In this document: in pieces, positions 1 through 9,295 of the stretch
How the letters are laid out: each line of letters starts with the position of its first letter
How positions within the stretch are numbered: position 1 is the first letter of the stretch
DNA from: Gammaproteobacteria bacterium
GTDB taxonomy: Bacteria; Pseudomonadota; Gammaproteobacteria; Pseudomonadales; Pseudomonadaceae
Length of the DNA: 42,365 nucleotides
Direction: 5' to 3'
Assembly (NCBI GenBank): GCA_018816095.1
Contig: JAHIWP010000074.1
Location: forward strand, 1 to 42,365
Position numbers and translations under genes: made by a program
Notes under the pieces: generated by a model
The model's database searches: none
What the model saw: only the letters and a program-made list of their open reading frames with translations
What the model was told of the DNA's origin: nothing

Positions 1-85
1 AGGCAATCCTGCGCAGGCTGAAGCCTTGGGTACGACCGATTTGAATGGTGGCGCGCTCTTCAACGCTGAGTTCGGTATAAGACAT
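1..85 (-). mobile_element. IS30-family transposase, N-terminal fragment at window edge
   Basis: Reading the minus strand from the ATG at 83-85 gives MSYTELSVEERATIQIGRTQ followed by GFSLRRIA, which runs off the window. This is the typical start of an IS30-family DDE transposase, whose N-terminal helix-turn-helix begins with a short 'LS.EER..I' motif. Only about 28 residues are visible, so intactness cannot be judged. The IS end probably lies between about 100 and 140, where the sequence turns from the AT-rich element to GC-rich DNA. A GTGTTGCACTCAG stretch at 114-126 could be part of the terminal repeat. The family call is from recognised sequence; the boundary is inferred. Confidence 0.75.
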
Positions 86-129
86 AGGGGCAGCACCGTA
101 CCGGAAAGGTCAGGTGTTGCACTCAGTTT

Positions 130-669
130 TTGCCGCCGCCCTGTCTTGCGACCGTCCAAGGGCTTCTCAGACTGAACAATGTTGTTGTGTAGTTCTATGT
201 AGTTTTGAACGCTTTGGAGTTTCTGCGCCTTCCTACTGACCTCAAAACGGTCAAAGTCAGATTGGACGATGGTGCTATCTATGAACTCTTTTTGTTCAAG
301 TAGATTTTCAAGGTAAGTGGCAATAGGGTTGCCAGTTTCATCCTTGATAATTTTCTTTATTTTATACTTATACTTGCCTTTGCTTTCGATATCTTCTTGG
401 CGCTGCTCTTTGCTCTTATTTACTTGTTGGAGTGGTTTTATTTGTGCATTTAGGAACTCTAGGGCTGCTTGTTGCGTCATAGCAACACGCTTGCCATTGA
501 TTATGTATATATTTTTATGGGCTAAATCTTCATCCCACTGAACAACCTTGATCTCTTTGCTACGGATTCGCAACGAGTGCTTTAATGATTTCACCAGTTG
601 CTTAGTTTTTGAAACTGAATAATTTAACCTCTTATATAGCATAGTTGTGTTGTGGATTTTGGTGCTCAC
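130..669 (-). CDS. Relaxase/mobilization-like protein N-terminus, interrupted by IS30 (hypothetical)
   Basis: A GTG at 667-669, preceded by a GAGGA ribosome binding site, opens a frame that stays free of stops to the window edge. About 175 residues precede the presumed IS end. The product is lysine/glutamine rich and AT-biased. Residues 29-34 read LKHSLR and residues 51-54 read HKNI, followed by an NGK at 58-60. This spacing resembles motif I of MobV/Pre relaxases (KHN.R, then an N-rich stretch), but the histidine-cluster metal motif would lie downstream and is not visible. Residues 85-160 are charged and probably helical. The gene sits just downstream of the large palindrome at 753-829, where a relaxase gene would be expected relative to its oriT. 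The family call is a weak inference; safer is 'hypothetical protein, 3' end lost or displaced by an IS30 insertion'. Confidence 0.5.
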
Positions 670-752
670 ATTGTCCTCAATAGTTGTTATTTTGCTCCTT
701 TAATTATCAGCGAGTTGGGTCTGCTTTTTGCTCTGTTTTTGATCTTGGGAAT

Positions 753-829
753 CCAAAGGGGAACCCTTGGCCCGGTTAGCACTTCGCACCTTTTACGAAG
801 TAAAAGTGTGAAGTTCTAACCAAAGGGTT
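753..829. repeat. Large compound palindrome, candidate oriT
   Basis: The main imperfect inverted repeat has arms at 762-796 and 800-829 around a GAA loop. Its inner arms are TTTTAC/GTAAAA. The middle arms are CACTTCGCAC-like against GTGTGAAGTT, and the outer arms are GGTTAG/CTAACC and AACCCTT/AAAGGGTT. A second palindrome, CCAAAGGG-GAA-CCCTTGG, overlaps its left end at 753-770, and CCAAAGGG recurs at 820-827. A TTTTAC-GAA-GTAAAA stem followed by GTGTG recalls the nick-region hairpin of MobV-type oriT (pMV158). Together with the relaxase-like gene next door this suggests a transfer origin. A replication origin or a structured RNA is also possible. Confidence 0.45.
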
Positions 830-1066
830 GATAAAGGTCTAAAATCGTTCCGCTTTTATCTCCCATATATATAATTTACCATTGATTTTTTATTATTCAA
901 ATTTCAAGCCGGATTATTTGATGGGTGAGGTTGTGCTGTGTAGGCGTGTGCGTTTGGATTACAAAAGTATGTTTTCTTTATCTAGTAATCTTTATATATA
1001 GATATCTTAATCGTGCGCGCACATGTGTGAGGCTGGGAGTGTTTTAAAACGGAAGGGAGGACGATG

Positions 1067-1091
1067 GGGCGTTATTTAATGAGTAACGCCC
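1067..1091 (-). terminator. Terminator-like hairpin after the recombinase gene
   Basis: GGGCGTTA at 1067-1074 pairs perfectly with TAACGCCC at 1084-1091 around a 9-base loop. It lies 10 bases past the recombinase stop codon on the minus strand. There is no T-run after the stem, so factor-independent termination is uncertain. It may instead stabilise the 3' end of the transcript. Confidence 0.4.
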
Positions 1092-1100
1092 TGAAAACTC

Positions 1101-2777
1101 TTACTTGATAATGTGGGAGAGGTCTTCAATCCCAAAATTTGATAGCGGGTATTTACCTAAGCAATTATGGTTTATTTCTAGACTGAAACTAGGATCGTCC
1201 TTGATTTTTACGGTCAAGAAAATGTATGTAGTCTCTTCGGGCTTATTTATTTCAAATATAATTCCACGATTTATAAAAAATGTATTAAGTTTCAATCGCC
1301 CATCTTCGGTTTCATATAAGTCAAGAATATCTTTGTAGGTCGTAATTTCTAGGGTTTCTGCTTGAATGGTCAAATCACCTTCAAGTTTCTGGATTTCACT
1401 TTCAAGCGCTGTAATTCTTGCCTCACACTCTGCAATACGCTTGATAAATGTGTGGGGGATTATTCCATCAAACTGAGCAAGGGAGGCGTCAAGCATCTCT
1501 AATGCTCTTTTGTCGGTGTTTAATAGTGCTTTTTTAGCCCTTATTTCTTCTTTTGGAATGGAAGTATCACGCGCCGAAAAGAAACGGCTAAATGCACCGT
1601 TTACGGCGTCCATCTGTTTATATTCTTCTTGGCTGAACCAAGTAAACCTTTCTCGCTTCTTGTCTGTCCGTTCGTCAATGTAGCGATTTTCTGAAATTTG
1701 TTTGATAAAAGAAAGAAACACTGCAAAAACGTATTCAAACCTAATTCGGTTTGTGCAATCGCACACTCGTTCCGCTCTGTTTGAACATACAAGGTAGGCG
1801 TATCTCTTCTTTTCAAGCCCTAAACCTTGAAGGTTGAACAACATACCGACTTTGTGCTCTTCGCACTGGATACAGTGCCGAAAAATGTTGTAGTTGTTGG
1901 CTGCTCGTCTGCCGCTTTTACGTTCATTGAATCGGCTTTTTATCGCGGATACTGCGGCGTCAAAATCAATTTCTTGAACAATTTTTGGATAATATCCGGG
2001 GATATATCTATCCAAAATCCTACCGCTTCCATCGTCTTTTCGACGGTTAAGACATAAAACCCCTATGGGGCTTTTGGTCTTAATTAGTTCATCAATGTGT
2101 TTTCTAGTCCAACGGCGTTTTGAGTATTGATTTACTCGTTTTATGCTTTCGAGTATTCCCATATGTTTGAGTAAATCAAAAATGTGGCGAATCTCTTGGG
2201 CTTCGTCCTCAACTATGACAAAAGCGTTGGCCTGTTCGTCGTAGCGAAAGCCGTAGGGGCATTGTTTGCGGATGATGGTGGTTTCGGCGGCGTCTCGTTT
2301 TTTGAGCCAAGACGATTTGAGGCGTTTGCTCTTGGTGTCGCTTTCTTCGTGCGCTCGTTTGGCGATTACGCCGACCATTAGCAGGGTTTCCAAGTCTCGG
2401 CTTGGATCGTCATGTGAGTAGGTTTTTTGGTCTATTACGGTGTGGAGACGCACGCCTTTCTTGAGGATGGATTGAATGAGTTCAACCGAGTCGTTGAGTT
2501 TCTGCCGGGTTAGACGGTCGATTGATTCAACGATGACGTAATCGCCTCGCTCGATCTCGCCACTTTCTATCCTGTCCAACAAGCCTTTTAACTGGCCAAT
2601 ACGGGCGTTGGCACCCTTGAAGGCACTAACCCCCTTATCGATTATGGTTTCGACGACTGGAATGCCTGTGGCCTCTGTGAAGGCTTTTAGGGGCGTGGTC
2701 TGGCGGTCGTGGCTGTCCCTTCCTTCCTCGCCTTGTTCGGCGGTTGACCATCTGACGTAGGCGTATGCTTTGGGCAT
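1101..2777 (-). CDS. Large serine recombinase (site-specific integrase)
   Basis: A 558-residue protein that catalyses integration and excision of the element through a 5'-phosphoserine intermediate. The resolvase domain spans about residues 4-155: YAYVRWS carries the nucleophile Ser11, and VESIDRLTR at 83-91 is the conserved catalytic-core motif. The 'Recombinase' DNA-binding domain follows at about 170-285 (CPYGFRYDE near 173). A zinc ribbon at about 300-345 uses Cys302, Cys305, Cys331 and Cys339/341. A long charged coiled-coil region occupies about 400-480. Length and domain order fit the large serine integrase class. The start at 2777 is chosen because MPKAYAYVR begins the catalytic fold and GGAG lies about 8 bases upstream; the frame extends 23 codons further into the radC junction without family similarity. 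Its low GC and position at the element/radC boundary mark it as the integrase of this island. Confidence 0.93.
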   Translation of the reverse strand: MPKAYAYVRWSTAEQGEEGRDSHDRQTTPLKAFTEATGIPVVETIIDKGVSAFKGANARIGQLKGLLDRIESGEIERGDYVIVESIDRLTRQKLNDSVELIQSILKKGVRLHTVIDQKTYSHDDPSRDLETLLMVGVIAKRAHEESDTKSKRLKSSWLKKRDAAETTIIRKQCPYGFRYDEQANAFVIVEDEAQEIRHIFDLLKHMGILESIKRVNQYSKRRWTRKHIDELIKTKSPIGVLCLNRRKDDGSGRILDRYIPGYYPKIVQEIDFDAAVSAIKSRFNERKSGRRAANNYNIFRHCIQCEEHKVGMLFNLQGLGLEKKRYAYLVCSNRAERVCDCTNRIRFEYVFAVFLSFIKQISENRYIDERTDKKRERFTWFSQEEYKQMDAVNGAFSRFFSARDTSIPKEEIRAKKALLNTDKRALEMLDASLAQFDGIIPHTFIKRIAECEARITALESEIQKLEGDLTIQAETLEITTYKDILDLYETEDGRLKLNTFFINRGIIFEINKPEETTYIFLTVKIKDDPSFSLEINHNCLGKYPLSNFGIEDLSHIIK

Positions 2778-2823
2778 TGCGGCGACTCCAATAAGCTCTT
2801 GATACGAGTTTATTAGAAAATAC

Positions 2824-3261
2824 CCCACCGCTGAACAGCGCCTCAAACGCTAGCACGCGGTGCTTGGCATCGAGAAACAGGCAGCCGAACACCTCGTGGG
2901 GCTCATGGCGTAACAGCGCTTTTAGGTAATCACGCACGGCCTGCGGGCTTTCCAGCGCCGAATCGCGGCGCAACTGTTCGGCCAGATGTCGGCGCGCCAT
3001 CTCTAGCACCGCCTGCAACTGGGCAAACTTGGCCGGCCCCAATCCCAGACGCCGGCTGAACGAGGGCAAATCCGCCTGCAACAACGCGCGCAGGCTGCCA
3101 AAGTCGCCGAGCAGATGGCGCGCCAAGTCGACCGCACTTTGGCCGGCCACCCCCGTGCGCAGGAAAATCGCCAACAATTCCGCATCGGTCAGGGCGCCAG
3201 CACCCTGAGCCAAGAGTTTCTCCCGAGGGCGCTCTGCCGCCGGCCAGTCACGAATACTCAT
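2824..3261 (-). pseudogene. radC: radC 5' part, disrupted by the element
   Basis: The start [17 protein letters not shown] at 3261 has a strong AAGGAGG site. The first ~144 codons match RadC: an N-terminal helix-hairpin-helix region ([13 protein letters not shown], residues ~25-90), then the beginning of the MPN/JAB domain up to [13 protein letters not shown]. Similarity stops at about 2821-2829. There the frame runs into the recombinase gene in another phase and continues to 2635 with meaningless sequence. The JAMM metal-binding motif (HNHPSG in the family) and all C-terminal residues are missing, so the gene should be inactive. Its 3' part is expected beyond the left end of the window, on the far side of the element. 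Confidence 0.92.
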
Positions 3262-3448
3262 CACACCTCCTTGTGTTATCAGACGCGGCAAACCGCCTCA
3301 CCTATGCACCGCAAAGCCAAGCCTGGCAAGCGTTTGGCAGTACTACTCGAGTGCAGGCTCTGTGCTATCGTAGCCCAACTTTTGCGCTGCGCTTGGCCTG
3401 GGGAGGTGCCGGCGCGGCGGTGAATCCATTTTTATAAAAGGCAGGCCT

Positions 3449-4657
3449 ATGCAGCGGCTGTATCGGAAACGCATCATTGTTGGCGTAGGCGGCGGTATTG
3501 CCGCATATAAAAGTGCAGAGCTGATTCGCCGACTCAAAGACCAAGACGCCGATGTGCGCGTGGTCATGACCAAAGGCGGTCGTGAGTTCATTACACCGCT
3601 CACCCTGCAAGCGCTCTCCGGACACCCGGTTCACCTTGACCTGCTCGACCCCGAGGCCGAAGCGGCTATGGGCCATATCGAACTGGCACGCTGGGCTGAT
3701 CTGGTTCTGATTGCTCCCGCCACCGCCGACCTGATGGCGCGCCTGGCTCAAGGCGTGGCCGATGACCTGCTGACGACCCTGGTGCTGGCCACCGATGCAC
3801 CGGTGGCCCTGGCCCCAGCGATGAACCAGGCGATGTGGCGCGACCCGGCCACCCAAGCCAACGCCGCACTGCTCACCACCCGCGGCCTGCACCTATTCGG
3901 GCCGGCGGCTGGCAGCCAGGCCTGCGGCGATGTCGGCCTGGGCCGCATGCTTGAAGCCGAGCAGTTGGTGCAATGCGCAGCGGATTGTTTCCAGCATCAA
4001 GCGCTGACCGGCAAGCACGTACTAATTACCGCAGGCCCCACCCAAGAAAACATCGACCCGGTGCGCTACATCACCAATCACAGCTCCGGCAAGATGGGCT
4101 TTGCCCTCGCTGAAGCCGCCGCCGAAGCCGGCGCCAAGGTCACCCTGATCAGCGGCCCGGTGCACTTGCCCACGCCCGAGCGGGTTACCCGCATCAACGT
4201 GATCAGCGCGCGCGACATGCTCGCCGCTTGCGAGGCTGAGATGCCGTGCGACCTGCTGATTGCCGCCGCTGCGGTGGCCGATTACCGCCCGGAAGTGGTC
4301 GCCCAGCACAAATTGAAAAAAGATCCCGCCAGCGGTGACGGTCTACTCCTGCAAATGGTGCGCAACCCGGATATCCTCGCCACCTTGGCAAGCCGCAGCG
4401 ACCGCCCGTTCAGCGTCGGCTTTGCCGCCGAAACCGAGAACCTGCTGGAATATGCCTCGCGCAAGCTGCGCGACAAGAACCTCGACCTGATCGTCGCCAA
4501 TGACGTGGCTAACCCCAGCATCGGCTTCAACAGCGAAGAAAATGCCATCACCATTATCGACCGTGAGCTCCAGCAGAGCAGCTTCGTGCAGACCAGCAAA
4601 AGCAAGATTGCTCGCCAACTGGTGAGTTTTATTGCCGAACGCATGGCGCACAACTGA
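3449..4657 (+). CDS. coaBC: Bifunctional phosphopantothenoylcysteine decarboxylase / phosphopantothenate-cysteine ligase
   Basis: Makes 4'-phosphopantetheine for coenzyme A: the C-terminal CoaB half joins cysteine to phosphopantothenate (CTP-dependent) and the N-terminal CoaC half decarboxylates the product with FMN. CoaC covers residues 1-185, with GGGIAAYKS (flavin site), the catalytic His76 in [20 protein letters not shown] with Asn126, and Cys159 in [10 protein letters not shown]. CoaB starts near residue 190 with [18 protein letters not shown] and includes [22 protein letters not shown] and KLKK. The 402-residue length is normal. It is divergent from broken radC and 29 bases upstream of dut, the usual Pseudomonas order. 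Confidence 0.97.
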   Translation: MQRLYRKRIIVGVGGGIAAYKSAELIRRLKDQDADVRVVMTKGGREFITPLTLQALSGHPVHLDLLDPEAEAAMGHIELARWADLVLIAPATADLMARLAQGVADDLLTTLVLATDAPVALAPAMNQAMWRDPATQANAALLTTRGLHLFGPAAGSQACGDVGLGRMLEAEQLVQCAADCFQHQALTGKHVLITAGPTQENIDPVRYITNHSSGKMGFALAEAAAEAGAKVTLISGPVHLPTPERVTRINVISARDMLAACEAEMPCDLLIAAAAVADYRPEVVAQHKLKKDPASGDGLLLQMVRNPDILATLASRSDRPFSVGFAAETENLLEYASRKLRDKNLDLIVANDVANPSIGFNSEENAITIIDRELQQSSFVQTSKSKIARQLVSFIAERMAHN

Positions 4658-4686
4658 CGCCATACTCACCGACTACAGAGCCTGAT

Positions 4687-5142
4687 ATGCACGCCTTACA
4701 AGCCAAGATCCTCGACCCACGCCTGGGCAACGAATTCCCTCTACCGCACTATGCCACCCCAGGCTCTGCCGGCCTCGATCTACGAGCCATGCTTGAACAA
4801 GAGCTGGTTCTCGAGCCTGGGCAAACCGTGCTGATCCCCACCGGCCTGTCGATTTACATTGGCGACCCCGGTCTCGCAGCGATGATCCTGCCGCGCTCGG
4901 GCCTGGGCCACAAACATGGCATTGTTCTCGGTAACCTCGTCGGCCTGATCGATTCGGACTACCAGGGCGAACTGATGGTGTCCTGCTGGAACCGAGGACA
5001 AAACGCCTTCACCATTGCCATCGGTGAGCGTATCGCCCAACTGGTCCTCGTACCGGTGGTGCAGGCACACTTCGAGCTGGTCGAGCAATTTGACGAGAGC
5101 CAGCGCGGCGCAGGCGGCTTCGGCCACTCCGGCAGCCACTAA
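4687..5142 (+). CDS. dut: Deoxyuridine 5'-triphosphate nucleotidohydrolase (dUTPase)
   Basis: Hydrolyses dUTP to dUMP and pyrophosphate, keeping uracil out of DNA and feeding dTMP synthesis. All five motifs of the trimeric dUTPase family are present in 151 residues: [12 protein letters not shown] (motif 1, ~23-34), [12 protein letters not shown] (motif 2), [15 protein letters not shown] (motif 3, with the catalytic Asp), [11 protein letters not shown] (motif 4) and the C-terminal [10 protein letters not shown] (motif 5, P-loop-like). It lies between coaBC and algC with short gaps, so co-transcription is likely. Confidence 0.98.
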   Translation: MHALQAKILDPRLGNEFPLPHYATPGSAGLDLRAMLEQELVLEPGQTVLIPTGLSIYIGDPGLAAMILPRSGLGHKHGIVLGNLVGLIDSDYQGELMVSCWNRGQNAFTIAIGERIAQLVLVPVVQAHFELVEQFDESQRGAGGFGHSGSH

Positions 5143-5186
5143 TCGCTCAAAACCTAGTTCCAGGATGAATGTCGAGGAGACGCGGT

Positions 5187-7775
5187 ATGAAACTCTTCAC
5201 CCGCACGGCTAAGGACGCTGACGTACTAACCCCTAGCGCCCAATTGAGCAGTGCTTGCGCCGAACCGAAAACGGCCAAAAGCAACCTCAATACCCTGCTA
5301 CCTGGGGTACTGGCGGCTGTTGCGGGCATCATCCTGGCCGGCGCACTGCTTTGGTTTGGCCCGCTCGACAGCGCCTATCAGCAGCAACTGCGGCAACTCA
5401 GCCAAGCCTGGGGCGGCGGCCAGGCGACCGTATTGCAGAAGGCCCTGCAACAGCTCAGCGCTGACACTCAAGCAGCCGCGCGCAACCCACAACTTCTGCA
5501 AGCCCTGCAAAGCCAGGACATCAACCAGATTCGCGCGGCTGAACGTAACCTCACCTACTGGCACGGCGTGGTTGATGCCCACTTAAATGCGCGCAGCCAG
5601 GCAGTACAAGACTCGAGCCGCAGTGCGCCTATGAACTTTGCCGCACTGGACATGCTGCGCCGCACCGAAAACGGCCAAACGCCGGCGCCTGAAGCCTACA
5701 AGGTCGGCCAGCGTTGGCTGGTCTACAGCGCTGCGCCGCTGCGCCTCAGCGACGGTGAGCCGCTGCATGGCACCCTGCTGCTGGCCGTGGACCTTGAGCG
5801 CCTACTCGCCAGCCTGCCCGTGATGCCCGCCGAAATCGGTCAGATTCAGCTGATCCAGCAGTTCAACAACACCGCCCCACAGGTGCTCGCCCAACGCGGC
5901 CAGGCCGAGGGTGCAGCGCAATCATTCGACACCGGCAACCCCAACTGGACGGTCAGCTTTACCCCCGGGCCGTCGCTGACCAGCCCCGTATTTTCTCCGC
6001 TGATGCTCGCCCTTGCCGGGCTGCTCGCACTGGCGGGTGCGATTATCGGCCTCTACCTGTTACAGAGCCGCCTGCAACGCCACCTGCTGAGCGACGTAAC
6101 GCAGCTGGGCCAGATGCTCAAGGAGCTGTCCGCTGGCAAGGCCGTCAAAGCCTTTAGCCTGAGCTTGCCCACCCTGGACATCCTCGCGCAGAGCCTGGCA
6201 CGCCTGCCGCGCCGCGCCAGCGCGTCGACTGCAACAGCAGATGCCAACCCAGAGCGCGGCGCTGCCATGCAAGCACCTGCTGAGTCGATGCTCGACCCGT
6301 TGTTTCAGGACACCGATATCCTCGACATCGATATTCTCGACGAAGACCAGGATTTGCTCGGCCTCGATGAGCCGGCCCCTGTCCCAGTGCAAACAAAAGC
6401 GCCAACGCTACCGGCCGACATCTTCCGCGCCTACGACATTCGTGGTGTGGTCGGCCGCACCCTGAACGCCGAAACCGCTTATTGGATTGGCCGCGCCATT
6501 GGCTCGCAGAGCATTGCCCAGGGCGAACCGAACATCGCCGTCGGCCGTGATGGTCGACTGTCCGGCCCAGAGCTGGCGCAGCAACTAATCCAAGGCCTAC
6601 TCGATTGCGGCTGTCACGTCAGCGATGTCGGCATGGTGCCAACGCCTGTGGTGTATTACGCCGGGCATATCCTCACCGGCAAATCGGCGGTGATGCTGAC
6701 CGGTAGCCATAATCCGCGCGACTACAACGGTTTCAAGATCGTGATCGCCGGCGACACCCTGGCCAACGAGCAGATTCAGGCCCTAAAAGCACGTATCGAC
6801 AACAACGACCTGGCCAGCGGCGTTGGTACGGTCGAGCAGGTTGACGTGCTGGATCGCTACCTCAAGCAAATTCGCGACGACATCGCCATGGCCAAGCCCA
6901 TGCGCGTGGTCGTTGACTGCGGCAATGGTGTGGCCGGCGTGATCGCCCCACAACTGCTTGAGTCGCTGGGTTGCTCGGTGATTCCGCTTTACTGCGAAGT
7001 CGACGGCAACTTCCCCAATCACCACCCGGACCCCGGCAAGCCGGAAAACCTGGCGGACCTGATCGCCAAGGTGAAAAGCGAGAACGCCGATATCGGCCTG
7101 GCCTTCGATGGTGATGGCGATCGCGTCGGCGTGGTGACCAATACCGGCGCCATCGTCTATCCAGACCGCCTGCTGATGCTGTTCGCCAAGGATGTGGTGT
7201 CGCGCAACCCTGGGGCCGACATCATTTTCGACGTCAAATGCACGCGCCGCCTGACCCCATTGATCAGCGGCTATGGCGGTCGCCCGGTGATGTGGAAAAC
7301 CGGCCATTCGTTGATCAAGAAGAAAATGAAGGAAACCGGCGCGCTGCTGGCGGGCGAAATGAGCGGGCATATTTTCTTCAAGGAACGTTGGTTCGGTTTC
7401 GACGACGGCATCTACGCCGCAGCCCGCCTGCTGGAGATTCTCAGCCAGGATCGCCGCGACGCCGATCACGTGTTCAGCGCCTTCCCCAATGATATTTCCA
7501 CCCCGGAAATCAATATCGAGGTGACCGAGCAGAGCAAGTTCAGCATCATCGAACGCCTGCAGCGCGATGGCATATGGGGTGAAGGCAATATCACCAGCCT
7601 CGACGGTATACGCGTCGACTACCCCAAAGGCTGGGGCCTGGTGCGCGCGTCCAACACCACACCAGTACTGGTGTTGCGCTTCGAGGCGGAAACCGAACAG
7701 GAACTCGAACGGATTAAAGAAGTATTCCGCGCCCAGCTTTACAGCGCTGTGCCCGACCTCGACCTGCCGTTCTGA
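5187..7775 (+). CDS. algC: Phosphomannomutase/phosphoglucomutase with N-terminal membrane and periplasmic extension
   Basis: Interconverts hexose 6- and 1-phosphates for alginate, LPS and rhamnolipid precursors. The start at 5187 follows GAGGAGA and gives 862 residues, the long Pseudomonas AlgC form. Residues ~1-400 are an extension: a membrane helix at ~35-58, a predicted extracytoplasmic sensor-like stretch, a second helix at ~265-290, then an acidic linker (DILDIDILDEDQDLLGLDEP, ~365-385). The classical 463-residue enzyme begins near residue 400 with FRAYDIRGVVG. It has the phosphoserine Ser507 in TGSHNP and metal ligands Asp641/643/645 in DGDGDR; both sit exactly 399 residues after Ser108 and Asp242-246 of P. 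aeruginosa AlgC. The role of the extension is unknown. Confidence 0.95.
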   Translation: MKLFTRTAKDADVLTPSAQLSSACAEPKTAKSNLNTLLPGVLAAVAGIILAGALLWFGPLDSAYQQQLRQLSQAWGGGQATVLQKALQQLSADTQAAARNPQLLQALQSQDINQIRAAERNLTYWHGVVDAHLNARSQAVQDSSRSAPMNFAALDMLRRTENGQTPAPEAYKVGQRWLVYSAAPLRLSDGEPLHGTLLLAVDLERLLASLPVMPAEIGQIQLIQQFNNTAPQVLAQRGQAEGAAQSFDTGNPNWTVSFTPGPSLTSPVFSPLMLALAGLLALAGAIIGLYLLQSRLQRHLLSDVTQLGQMLKELSAGKAVKAFSLSLPTLDILAQSLARLPRRASASTATADANPERGAAMQAPAESMLDPLFQDTDILDIDILDEDQDLLGLDEPAPVPVQTKAPTLPADIFRAYDIRGVVGRTLNAETAYWIGRAIGSQSIAQGEPNIAVGRDGRLSGPELAQQLIQGLLDCGCHVSDVGMVPTPVVYYAGHILTGKSAVMLTGSHNPRDYNGFKIVIAGDTLANEQIQALKARIDNNDLASGVGTVEQVDVLDRYLKQIRDDIAMAKPMRVVVDCGNGVAGVIAPQLLESLGCSVIPLYCEVDGNFPNHHPDPGKPENLADLIAKVKSENADIGLAFDGDGDRVGVVTNTGAIVYPDRLLMLFAKDVVSRNPGADIIFDVKCTRRLTPLISGYGGRPVMWKTGHSLIKKKMKETGALLAGEMSGHIFFKERWFGFDDGIYAAARLLEILSQDRRDADHVFSAFPNDISTPEINIEVTEQSKFSIIERLQRDGIWGEGNITSLDGIRVDYPKGWGLVRASNTTPVLVLRFEAETEQELERIKEVFRAQLYSAVPDLDLPF

Positions 7776-7782
7776 TTAATGA

Positions 7783-8712
<930 letters not shown>

Positions 8713-8724
8713 CACCTATGCGCA

Positions 8725-8790
8725 GGGCGAATCACCCGTTGATTGAGGCTGATTCGCCCGCTTAATAGCCTGCTGCAGGCCTTGCAGCAG
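8725..8790 (+). terminator. Two hairpins after argB
   Basis: GGGCGAATCA at 8725-8734 pairs perfectly with TGATTCGCCC at 8750-8759. A second perfect stem, CTGCTGCA at 8770-8777 with TGCAGCAG at 8783-8790, follows. Neither is trailed by a T-run. The first probably ends or protects the argB transcript; the second could be part of the leader of the thioesterase gene. Confidence 0.5.
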
Positions 8791-8845
8791 AATGCCTTAG
8801 CACCGAAGCTCAGTGAACCCACACTGCACGCCCGAGGTGTACACC

Positions 8846-9292
8846 ATGCCAGCCGCGCCTTCTCGCGAAGCTTTCAGTTTTTTCCATACGCTGCGTGTGC
8901 GCTGGGCAGAGGTCGACCCGCAAAGTATCGTCTTCAACGGTCATTACCTAACCTATGCCGATGTCGCCATCACCGAATACTTCCGCGTACTGGGCATTCG
9001 CTATCCTGATGACTTAAGCCGGGACGGCGGCGACTTCTTCGCGATCAAAACAGTGCTCGAGTACCTCGCACCCGCTCGTTTTGATGATGAACTGCTGATT
9101 GGCATTCGCGTCGCACGCCTGGGCGGCTCTAGCTTGAGCTTTGCCATGGGCATCTGGTGTGGGGAGCAGGCGCTGACCGCCGGAGAAGTGATCTACGTAC
9201 ACGCAGACCGCGTAACCCGCAGCAGCAGCCCACTGCCGGCATGGCTGAGAGACAGAGTTTTGGCCTTTGAACGCTGCGCGCCGCAAATATAG
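8846..9292 (+). CDS. Acyl-CoA thioesterase, 4HBT/YbgC-like hotdog family
   Basis: A 148-residue single hotdog domain predicted to hydrolyse acyl-CoA thioesters in the cytoplasm. The family signature is clear: RVRWAEVDPQSIVFNGHYLTYAD at ~14-36, with the catalytic Asp in the VDP..IV segment and the helix that follows. FRVLGIRYPDDL and the FAIKTVLEYLAPARFDDEL strand follow. The start at 8846 is preferred because GAGGTG lies about 7 bases before it, while the upstream in-frame ATG at 8813 lacks a site. The substrate cannot be read from the sequence. Its stop is only 3 bases from the stop of the convergent DUF4124 gene. Confidence 0.9.
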   Translation: MPAAPSREAFSFFHTLRVRWAEVDPQSIVFNGHYLTYADVAITEYFRVLGIRYPDDLSRDGGDFFAIKTVLEYLAPARFDDELLIGIRVARLGGSSLSFAMGIWCGEQALTAGEVIYVHADRVTRSSSPLPAWLRDRVLAFERCAPQI

Positions 9293-9295
9293 GTT

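Larger units (their letters stand above)
670..1100. other. 430-base AT-rich non-coding tract of the element
   Basis: No convincing gene lies between the GTG-start gene and the recombinase stop. The tract holds the compound palindrome at 753-829, an AT-rich stretch at about 850-1015 with TATATATA-like runs that could carry promoters or an unwinding region, an alternating purine/pyrimidine run (GTGCGCGCACATGTGTG) near 1013-1029, and the short hairpin at 1067-1091. Confidence 0.6.

Noticed and set aside
317..541. Short plus-strand frame in the left element
   Set aside because: It is antisense to the GTG-start gene and hydrophobic only because of the AT-rich complement; no ribosome site.
762..829. 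Resemblance of the palindrome to an integron attC site
   Set aside because: The GTTAG/CTAAC arms are there, but the full RYYYAAC and GTTRRRY core motifs are not met, and no integron integrase or cassette structure is near.
2635..3291. A 218-residue frame starting in radC and running into the element
   Set aside because: Only residues up to the junction match RadC; the rest is an out-of-phase reading of the recombinase gene, so it is a chimeric artefact of the insertion.
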